Positions 1 through 5,637 of a stretch of DNA of 5,637 nucleotides are shown piece by piece. Location: assembly GCA_011049495.1 (NCBI GenBank), contig DSBF01000479.1, positions 1 to 5,637 on the forward strand, given 5' to 3'. The stretch's first letter is position 1. Each line of letters opens with the position of its first letter. The notes beneath the pieces were generated by a model. The model had not been told where the DNA came from. It searched no databases and worked only from the letters and a program-made list of their open reading frames with translations. The position numbers and the translations under genes were made by a program. This DNA is from Ignavibacteria bacterium (GTDB lineage: Bacteria; Bacteroidota; Ignavibacteria; Ignavibacteriales; Melioribacteraceae).

Positions 1-4
1 AAAT

Positions 5-1678
5 ATGCCTATCCAAAAAATAATTACTTCAGAAAGCCTTGTTGTTAAAATAAATGGTATTACAAAGACTATACTAGCAGTAAATCATAATACCAACAAA
101 AGCTGGTCAAAAGGACATTTTTTTATAGAAAACCAACTATTCAAAGAGAAAGATATAAACCAACATTTATTATTACAAAAGTTTGATTCAGAAAACATTT
201 GCTCTAAGATCCTTCGAAGTTATAACGGGCATTTTGCAATCATAACTATAAACAATGGTCAAATTATAGCAGCTGTTGATCGGGTTAGAAGTATTCCACT
301 ATTTTATTCATTAAAAAATAATGCCATATATATATCAGATGATGCTTATTGGTTGGACAATCAAGTAAACCCTGAAAAAACCTTAGATAGGACTTCGGTT
401 GCTGAGTACTTGCTGGTTGGATATGTTACTGGTCAGAGAACTCTGGTGAAGCAAATATCGCAGTTGCAGGCTGGTGAGTACTTAATTGCCAATGTGGCTA
501 ACGGTTTATGGGATATAAAAACAAAAAGATATTATACTTTTACCCATAACGAAGAATCATTTACAAAGAAACAATTATTAGAAAAATTAGATGTGGCCAT
601 TAATAATAGCTTGACGCGATTAATAAAGTTTGCTAATGGAAATACTATAGCCTTACCATTAAGCGGAGGTATTGACTCTAGACTGCTCGCAATTAAACTA
701 ACCCAAATGGGTTATTCTGACAAAATAATAACATATTCTTACGGAAAGAAAAGTAATGGCGAGTGCGTTATTGGCAATTATGTTGCTGATAAGCTAAATA
801 TCAAATGGATACATGTGCCTTATGACAATGATTTATGGTCAAACTTTATCAAGAGTCGAACATTTTTAAATTTCAATAAAACGGCTGATCAATTATCTGC
901 TCATACCTATATTAGACCGTTTCCTGCAGACGCATTTTTGTTAGAAAATCGTTTTGTTCCTAAAGATGCTGTATTCGCTCCAGGCCATACTTTAGATACA
1001 GTCTCAGGATCACACATCCCACCACATTACGCAGATATAAAAACCGTTAATACAAAAAAAATTATAGATCATATTTTTTCCAAGTATTATATGATGTGGT
1101 CAATTGATTTTTTAAAACGAATGGATTTAAATGTTAAACTTGAGCAAATTAAATCAAGAATACAAAACTGCTTATATGAGTCGCAATATGCATCTTATAG
1201 TGTTGAAAAAGCAAGCGACTTGATAGAGGGCTGGATTTGGCAAGAGCGTCAAGCAAAAGCGATAGTAAACATGATGAGAATTCAGGAATTCTTAGGTTAT
1301 AAATGGCATCTGCCTTATTGGGATAACGAATTTCTGGATTTTTGGTCAGATGTTTCATTTAAATTTCGGCTCAACCGGACTTTGTGTCATGAATATATGG
1401 CACCTTTCAACAAGCAATTATTCCCAAATATCCCAGAAATTGCTACGACAAAAAAACCTTTAAAACAAAGAATTAAATCAATTATACGTATTCAAGCAGT
1501 TAAGGTGAAATATTTTAAAAAATTATTTAGAAAGAGAGTTTTTAAAAATCAAGGTTATGGTGAATACGGTATTGTTAGTAATGAAATGTTTGATTTTACA
1601 TGGAACCATGCCAAACACCCACATTCATATTGGGTATACAATAAAATTCTGGATTTACAGAAAGAGTATAATTTTTAA
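5..1678 (+). CDS. Asparagine synthase-related amidotransferase (AsnB-like), 5' end uncertain
   Basis: 557 residues from the first visible ATG. A class II glutamine-amidotransferase-like core is seen at about 73-113 (YNGHFAII, then VDRVRSIPLFY, then ISDD). The C-terminal synthetase domain carries the ATP-pyrophosphatase P-loop SGGIDSR at 220-226. A later GHTLDTVSGSH (327-337) sits where asparagine synthetases have SGxGxDExFxGY. The family uses ATP to adenylate a carboxylate and transfers ammonia to it; relatives in O-antigen loci are thought to amidate uronic acids, so a sugar-modifying role is inferred rather than housekeeping asparagine synthesis. Met1 is followed by Pro, not the nucleophilic Cys2 of functional glutaminases. 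However, the frame is open to the window's first bases, no ribosome binding site can be seen, and the N-terminus looks some tens of residues shorter than E. coli AsnB, so the real start may be upstream. A strongly basic stretch lies at 483-514. Gene 2 begins 32 bases downstream. The family call is firm; the substrate is unknown. Confidence 0.87.
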   Translation: MPIQKIITSESLVVKINGITKTILAVNHNTNKSWSKGHFFIENQLFKEKDINQHLLLQKFDSENICSKILRSYNGHFAIITINNGQIIAAVDRVRSIPLFYSLKNNAIYISDDAYWLDNQVNPEKTLDRTSVAEYLLVGYVTGQRTLVKQISQLQAGEYLIANVANGLWDIKTKRYYTFTHNEESFTKKQLLEKLDVAINNSLTRLIKFANGNTIALPLSGGIDSRLLAIKLTQMGYSDKIITYSYGKKSNGECVIGNYVADKLNIKWIHVPYDNDLWSNFIKSRTFLNFNKTADQLSAHTYIRPFPADAFLLENRFVPKDAVFAPGHTLDTVSGSHIPPHYADIKTVNTKKIIDHIFSKYYMMWSIDFLKRMDLNVKLEQIKSRIQNCLYESQYASYSVEKASDLIEGWIWQERQAKAIVNMMRIQEFLGYKWHLPYWDNEFLDFWSDVSFKFRLNRTLCHEYMAPFNKQLFPNIPEIATTKKPLKQRIKSIIRIQAVKVKYFKKLFRKRVFKNQGYGEYGIVSNEMFDFTWNHAKHPHSYWVYNKILDLQKEYNF

Positions 1679-1710
1679 TAATTATTTGAGATATACAAAT
1701 TAATACATTC

Positions 1711-2634
1711 ATGCATACAATTGAAGTATTTGTTTTCTCTTTTAACCGGGGCAAATTCCTGAAAAATTGCGTTGATTCCGCTGTTAGATATATACCAAAT
1801 GCAAAAGTTAACGTAATTGATGATAACAGCAAGGATAAAGAAACCCTTCAGATATTGGATCAACTATCTCAAAGTGTAACCGTCTTAAAACCTAAATCAA
1901 GTGATAATAAAAGATGGGGAGGTTTTTATGAAAACATTAACTGGGTTTTCCATGACTTAGCTAATAATCCTTGGGTAATATTTATTGAAGATGACATGCA
2001 GTTTATCAGGCCATTTCTCAATTCCGATTTCGACAATATCAATAATTTTTTTAAAAAGTATTCAAATGCGGCGTGCTTAAGCATTGATTTTTTTAAAGAA
2101 GAACATCGTGAATTAAACAATCGGAACGTGGAAATAAATAATACAGATAAAATCTATTTTTTGAAAAATACAGCTAAAACCTATAGGGGTACAATACACT
2201 TCAACAATCCAACCATATTTAACATTAAGCGAATTCGTGAAATTGGATTCGAATATAGAAATTGTCGAATAGAAAATAGAAATAATTTTGAACAGTCTTT
2301 TGACAGAATGGGGTTCTATGCATTTCCTTTGCTTATGTATTTACCTTCTCCACCCTCAACAAAAAATAAAATTAAAACCCATACAAGGCACTTGGTTGAG
2401 CGGTACTATCGCACTGGCTTTTATCCTTACCAAGAAATGACCCAAGAAGAACTGGAGCAATTTTTAAATCGTGATATTTCAATCCTGCCTTATACCAGTG
2501 ATTGGTTAAAAACTACGGCACCTCTGCCTGAGCCACCGTTTGAGTACAAAGATGCAATGAAACGATGCCACGGGGTCTTTCGTTTAATCGAGATAGTGGA
2601 AAAATATATCAGAGGAATAAAAGTAAACAAATGA
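1711..2634 (+). CDS. Glycosyltransferase, GT-A fold, family 2-like
   Basis: 307 residues, probably a cytosolic or peripheral-membrane enzyme adding one sugar to a lipid-linked repeat unit. The N-terminus shows the GT-A nucleotide-binding pattern: the strand IEVFVFSFNR (4-13), the helix KFLKNCVDSAV, then VNVIDDNSKD (33-42). The metal/nucleotide-sugar motif is the acidic FIEDDM (91-96), in the place of the usual DxD. The segment NNFEQSFDRMGF (191-202) resembles the GT2 acceptor-side element that often carries the catalytic acid, with E194 or D198 as candidates. There is no transmembrane segment or signal peptide, so this is not a processive synthase of the cellulose/hyaluronan type. The start is well fixed: an in-frame TGA at 1687 precedes it and this is the only ATG between. 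No clear Shine-Dalgarno motif is visible. The stop overlaps the next start (ATGA), suggesting translational coupling. Donor and acceptor sugars cannot be told from the sequence. Confidence 0.85.
   Translation: MHTIEVFVFSFNRGKFLKNCVDSAVRYIPNAKVNVIDDNSKDKETLQILDQLSQSVTVLKPKSSDNKRWGGFYENINWVFHDLANNPWVIFIEDDMQFIRPFLNSDFDNINNFFKKYSNAACLSIDFFKEEHRELNNRNVEINNTDKIYFLKNTAKTYRGTIHFNNPTIFNIKRIREIGFEYRNCRIENRNNFEQSFDRMGFYAFPLLMYLPSPPSTKNKIKTHTRHLVERYYRTGFYPYQEMTQEELEQFLNRDISILPYTSDWLKTTAPLPEPPFEYKDAMKRCHGVFRLIEIVEKYIRGIKVNK
2631..2634 (+). promoter_or_regulatory. ATGA stop/start overlap between the two glycosyltransferase genes
   Basis: The start ATG of the GT4-like gene (2631-2633) shares bases with the TGA stop (2632-2634) of the GT2-like gene. 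Such overlaps usually allow terminating ribosomes to restart, coupling the yields of the two enzymes. This supports the 2631 start over the in-frame ATG at 2565. The overlap is seen directly; coupling is inferred. Confidence 0.7.
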
Positions 2635-3737
2635 AAGTTTTATTAATTGGTGAATTCAGTGGATTCCATCGGGCATTAAAGCTTGGCCTTCAGGAATTGG
2701 GGCATGAGGTAGTTTTGGCGGCATCACCAGATGGTTATAAAAATATTCAGATTGATATCAATCTCTGGCCGCCTGCCATATTTGAAAAAATAAAAATACT
2801 TAAAGCATTTTTAAAACAATTTACAATTTTGAAAGGAATAAGAAGACTTAAAGGCTATGATGTAGTACAGTTTATAAGTCCATTAAAATTTTGTAATAGT
2901 TTGCCAATATATGGATTAGCTTTTAACCGCTATATCTATGAATATTTGATTTTAAACAATAAGAAATCCTTTCTTTCCGCATGTGGTAATGATCCGCTTT
3001 ATTATAAAATAGGGAAAAATAAAGTATATTATAATCCAATAGATGCACACTATAAAAGTATAAATCGAAAAACGCCAACTATTTCACCAGAAAAAGTTGA
3101 GTGGAACATTGAGTTGGCAGAAAGGGTTTGCGGTGTCATTCCGGCTTCCTATGATTATCTTAATTCTTATAAATCATTTAACGCAAAGATTAATGTTTCT
3201 GATTTAATACCTATGCCTATCTATTTGCCAGATTTTTATTATGAAGGAAATCAAAAAGTTAAAGGTAATCATCCAGTAAAAATTCTTCATGGCATAAGCA
3301 GACCTGGTTATAAAGGGACGGGTTTTATATCAAAAGCATTATTTAAATTAAAAAAAGAATATAAAGATGCGATACAAATATTAACAGTCGAGCGGTTGCC
3401 ATATGATGAATATATAAATTGCGTTAGAACCACAGATATCCTTATTGACCAATGCAATTCTTACGGGTATGGGATAAATACACTAATAGGTTTGGCTTAT
3501 GGAAAAGTTGTATTAAGCGGTGCTGAACCAAAAGCTGTAAACGCATTAAATGTCACAGATTGTCCAGTCATTAATATAAAGCCTGATGCAGAACACATCT
3601 ATGCGCAAATAAAGAAATTGCTGGATAGTCCTGAAAGTATTGTAAGAATGAAAGAACAATCCAGAAACTATGTGGAAAAAGTACATGATGCAAAAGCAGT
3701 GGCGAAACAATATCTGGTATTTTGGCATAATTCATGA
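2631..3737 (+). CDS. Glycosyltransferase, GT-B fold, family 4-like
   Basis: 368 residues from the ATG at 2631. The frame stays open upstream to another ATG at 2565, but that would overlap the previous gene by 70 bases and put 22 unlike residues before the clean Rossmann start MKVLLIGEFSG. The 2631 start gives a standard ATGA overlap, with AGAGGA at 2611-2616 as a rather distant possible ribosome binding site. The N-terminal domain (about 1-205) begins with the GT-B pattern VLLIGEFSG, then LQELGHEVVLA (20-30). The C-terminal domain starts at VKILHGISRPGYKGT (216-230), the family's H-x-R-x-KG type donor loop, and continues to DILIDQCNSYGYG (269-281), LAYGKVVLSG (288-297) and a C-terminal helix pairing back on the N domain. 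The EX7E signature of classical GT4 enzymes is absent: the aligned positions are Tyr278 and Ile286. No membrane segment is seen. It probably adds a sugar to the repeat unit; the specificity is unknown. Confidence 0.83.
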   Translation: MKVLLIGEFSGFHRALKLGLQELGHEVVLAASPDGYKNIQIDINLWPPAIFEKIKILKAFLKQFTILKGIRRLKGYDVVQFISPLKFCNSLPIYGLAFNRYIYEYLILNNKKSFLSACGNDPLYYKIGKNKVYYNPIDAHYKSINRKTPTISPEKVEWNIELAERVCGVIPASYDYLNSYKSFNAKINVSDLIPMPIYLPDFYYEGNQKVKGNHPVKILHGISRPGYKGTGFISKALFKLKKEYKDAIQILTVERLPYDEYINCVRTTDILIDQCNSYGYGINTLIGLAYGKVVLSGAEPKAVNALNVTDCPVINIKPDAEHIYAQIKKLLDSPESIVRMKEQSRNYVEKVHDAKAVAKQYLVFWHNS

Positions 3738-3767
3738 TTCTTGCACTCAGCAAAGTGAACGATTCAG

Positions 3768-5018
3768 ATGAATAAGCGCAACTATCAGTATCTTTCGGTC
3801 GTTTTTTTATTTTCTTCATGGGTAATTTTTTATACTATCCCAAGGCATTTACAATATCCAATATTTTTTTTGCCAGCGATTCTACTAATTTTACAATCTA
3901 TTCATGAAGAAAAGAAAAAAATATCAGCAGCATTTTTACTTTTCTCAATAGTAATATTTAGGGCGTTTATTCCAGAAAAAATAATTTTATCAGACGTGAG
4001 CTTTTGGGCAGGTATGATAAGGGCACTGCTTATTTCCTCACTTTTCCTAATAAAGAAAGTACATTTGAGTGGGATTTATTTTTATTTCAAAAAATATTTA
4101 TTTTTTATTTTACTGATAAGCTTGCCTTTTTTTCTTTTACATGCAATTGGCTTTGATCCTTTTGGTAGAATAGCAACATATATCGGAGAAGAGGGTGCAG
4201 GCAGAATATGGAACGTATATCTATTCTTTTCACTCCAGGATCATCCAAGCCATGGAGAAATGCTGCGTTTCCCTGCTATATTTGATGAACCTGGTTTTCT
4301 TGGTGTTCTTCTGGCATTCGTACTTTCCATTGAGCGCTTCAATTTTAAAAACAAAAGAAACAGGTTTTTTGCATTATGCGGCATACTAACATTCAGCATG
4401 GCATTCTATTTGCTATCCATAATATATTTTTTTTCAGCAGCCCATGTTAATATGAAACTAAAAAAGTACACTATAGTTTTTATAACATTTTTTATAATGC
4501 TTGGAGCATTGTTTTTTCCAGTACAGATGAATAATAAGATATTTGACCGGTTCTATACAGATGAAGGTTTTTTCTGGCATACATCCGGCAGAGTGGGGAT
4601 TGAGAGACAAACTATTGCTATAGAAAATATGCGGTCTTTAACCAAAAGTGAACTTTTATGGGGCAGGGGGCTAGGTGGAGATAGTGAATCAATATCCACA
4701 CCTGGTGTGACATGGGAAAGATTGGTAGTGCGGTTGGGAATTGTTTGCACTGTACTTTTCATCCTGTTGATCTTTTGGTACGGGTCTAAAAATAGAAACT
4801 CATTTGTTTTTTCATTATTATTTGTGATATCGTTATTACATAGACCGGTTGTCTTTATTCCGTTATGGTTTTTCTTATTGGTTTATGGAATTATTGTTGG
4901 CGAAAGTGATGAGGTGATAAAAGAAAAAAATGCTAAACGCCTTTTATTTAAAAAAAATGAAGGTGAATCATACGCTGGCTTTGTAAGTATAGACACGCTG
5001 AATTATAAAAAGCAGTAG
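3768..5018 (+). CDS. Polytopic membrane protein, O-antigen polymerase/ligase-like (Wzy-type candidate)
   Basis: 416 residues with about 10-11 hydrophobic segments by eye (near 9-25, 29-45, 52-67, 76-95, 109-126, 172-187, 200-222, 234-251, 317-338 and one or two in 345-376). A large polar loop lies between 252 and 316, and a hydrophilic tail runs from about 380. Features typical of the O-antigen polymerase/ligase superfamily are RFPAIFDEPGFLG (168-179), where Arg/Asp/Glu before a helix recalls the DEPG/NEPG motif of many Wzy proteins, and in the big loop SGRVGIERQ (273-281) followed by LLWGRGLGGD (296-305), like the family's GR...W/R...LFG.G pattern. The expected role is joining lipid-linked repeat units at the periplasmic face. 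A WaaL-type ligase or another Wzy_C-like protein is the main alternative. Its place among glycosyltransferase genes, and only one such gene being visible, favours polymerase. The start at 3768 has no obvious Shine-Dalgarno motif. Such proteins diverge fast, so this rests on topology, motifs and context. Confidence 0.68.
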   Translation: MNKRNYQYLSVVFLFSSWVIFYTIPRHLQYPIFFLPAILLILQSIHEEKKKISAAFLLFSIVIFRAFIPEKIILSDVSFWAGMIRALLISSLFLIKKVHLSGIYFYFKKYLFFILLISLPFFLLHAIGFDPFGRIATYIGEEGAGRIWNVYLFFSLQDHPSHGEMLRFPAIFDEPGFLGVLLAFVLSIERFNFKNKRNRFFALCGILTFSMAFYLLSIIYFFSAAHVNMKLKKYTIVFITFFIMLGALFFPVQMNNKIFDRFYTDEGFFWHTSGRVGIERQTIAIENMRSLTKSELLWGRGLGGDSESISTPGVTWERLVVRLGIVCTVLFILLIFWYGSKNRNSFVFSLLFVISLLHRPVVFIPLWFFLLVYGIIVGESDEVIKEKNAKRLLFKKNEGESYAGFVSIDTLNYKKQ

Positions 5019-5074
5019 ATATGCTATTCATTACAGCTTTTAACGACATAAAATTAAAATAGAAACGATTTAAA

Positions 5075-5637
5075 ATGCATGAAATTAAAATTTTAGTACC
5101 AAGATTAGATAATATAGGTGGAATTGCAAATTATTATAAAACTATTAAAAAGCATTTATGTGATAGTTACTGTTATGTTTATCGTGGTAAGGCCCATAAA
5201 AATGAAAGCAATTTATGTAGTTTTATACGCATGCTTAAGGATTATTGTTATTTTATAAGAAAAGTCAAAATACATACTAAGGCTGTTGTAATAAATACTT
5301 CTCTTGGGAAAAATGGCTTTTTCCGTGATGGGATTTTCTGTTTACTTTCAACAAATATTGTTAAAATAGTATTTTTTAGAGGTTGGAGCCCTCAATTTGA
5401 AAAAAAAATTAATAGATCAGTATATTTAAAGTTTTGGTTAAAAAGGACATTTATCCATGCTGATCATATAATAATTTTATCATCAGAATTTAAACAAAAA
5501 ATTCAAAATTGGGGTTATACTGGTGGGTTTGATCTTGAAACAACGGTTGTTGATGAAAGTATGATTAGGGATTTAGACCTAATAAATTTACAGAGAAAAA
5601 GGGAAAAAGATAAAAACACAAAGATACTATATTTGGG
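5075..5637 (+). CDS. Glycosyltransferase, GT-B fold, family 4-like, N-terminal part (runs off the window)
   Basis: The reading frame is open from ATG 5075 to the window edge (187 codons plus two bases), so only about the first half of a GT4-length enzyme is present. The N-terminus IKILVPRLDNIGGIANYYKT (4-23) has the GT-B first strand and the glycine pair (G15, G16) near the acceptor site that is typical of GT4. VVINTSLGKNG (71-81) and IVFFRGWSPQFE (98-109) are further strands and loops of the N domain. ADHIIILSSEFKQKIQNWGY (129-148) matches the family pattern of a strand, a serine and a helix ending in Gly. The last codons, KILYL, look like the first strand of the donor-binding C domain. An in-frame TAG at 5060-5062 sets the upstream limit and ATG 5075 is the only start after it. 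No Shine-Dalgarno motif is clear. The gene follows the polymerase-like gene by 56 bases. It is rich in Lys, Ile and Phe like its neighbours. The catalytic half is not visible. Confidence 0.78.
   Translation, partial: MHEIKILVPRLDNIGGIANYYKTIKKHLCDSYCYVYRGKAHKNESNLCSFIRMLKDYCYFIRKVKIHTKAVVINTSLGKNGFFRDGIFCLLSTNIVKIVFFRGWSPQFEKKINRSVYLKFWLKRTFIHADHIIILSSEFKQKIQNWGYTGGFDLETTVVDESMIRDLDLINLQRKREKDKNTKILYL

Noticed and set aside
1149..1358. 69-codon minus-strand open frame
   Set aside because: Lies wholly antisense within the AsnB-like gene; its product shows no recognisable family and the + strand frame is clearly coding here.
1679..1710. Possible promoter in the AT-rich gap between genes 1 and 2
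   Set aside because: Only 32 bases of AT-rich DNA; no spaced -35/-10 pair or Bacteroidota-type -33/-7 pair stands out above the background composition.
1596..1863. Two overlapping minus-strand open frames across the gap between genes 1 and 2
   Set aside because: Both are mostly antisense to the two real genes, overlap each other in different frames, and have no recognisable start context.
1926..2120. 64-codon minus-strand open frame
   Set aside because: Antisense to the GT2-like gene's catalytic region, with no recognisable features.
2565..2630. Upstream in-frame start for the GT4-like gene
   Set aside because: It would add 22 polar residues before a perfect Rossmann first strand and overlap the preceding gene by 70 bases; the ATGA start at 2631 is more natural.
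3546..3819. Two minus-strand open frames at the end of the GT4-like gene
   Set aside because: They are shadows of the + strand gene in two frames, with low-complexity, Cys/His/Leu-rich products and no domain.
4195..4389. 64-codon + strand open frame inside the polymerase-like gene
   Set aside because: It is a different frame of the same hydrophobic coding DNA; its apparent membrane character comes from T-rich codons.
4553..4762. 69-codon minus-strand open frame
   Set aside because: Antisense to the large loop of the polymerase-like protein, with no recognisable features.

Overview
The window is a strip of a surface-polysaccharide (O-antigen, capsule or exopolysaccharide) biosynthesis locus. 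Five genes lie head to tail on the + strand and fill almost the whole window. The DNA is AT-rich, and codon use favours TTA, AGA, ATA and AAA throughout. The host cannot be fixed from this window. Low GC and lack of strong Shine-Dalgarno motifs before most starts would suit a Bacteroidota member. Low-GC O-antigen islands of Gammaproteobacteria are an equally serious alternative.

Layout: (1) 5-1678, an asparagine-synthase-related amidotransferase whose 5' end may lie outside the window; (2) 1711-2634, a GT-A (family 2-like) glycosyltransferase; (3) 2631-3737, a GT-B (family 4-like) glycosyltransferase joined to gene 2 by an ATGA overlap; (4) 3768-5018, a polytopic membrane protein of the O-antigen polymerase/ligase (Wzy/WaaL) type; (5) 5075 to the window end, the N-terminal half of a second GT4-like glycosyltransferase, cut by the window edge. 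The gaps are 32, -4, 30 and 56 bases. I see no terminator hairpin or convincing promoter in any of them, so a single transcript entering from upstream is the simplest reading.

Working together (inference): the glycosyltransferases build a repeat unit on a lipid carrier at the cytoplasmic face, the Wzy-like protein polymerises units at the periplasmic face, and the AsnB-like protein may amidate a sugar acid, or otherwise modify a carboxylate, in the nucleotide sugar or glycan. The initiating transferase, the Wzx flippase, the chain-length regulator and the nucleotide-sugar genes are not in this window.

No clearly new system is visible. The most interesting points are the family-signature departures: an AsnB-like protein with no Cys after its first visible Met and a degenerate second nucleotide-site motif, and a GT4-like enzyme with neither glutamate of the EX7E signature. 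There are no tRNA, rRNA, CRISPR, IS or long repeat features, and no gene-free stretch longer than 56 bases.
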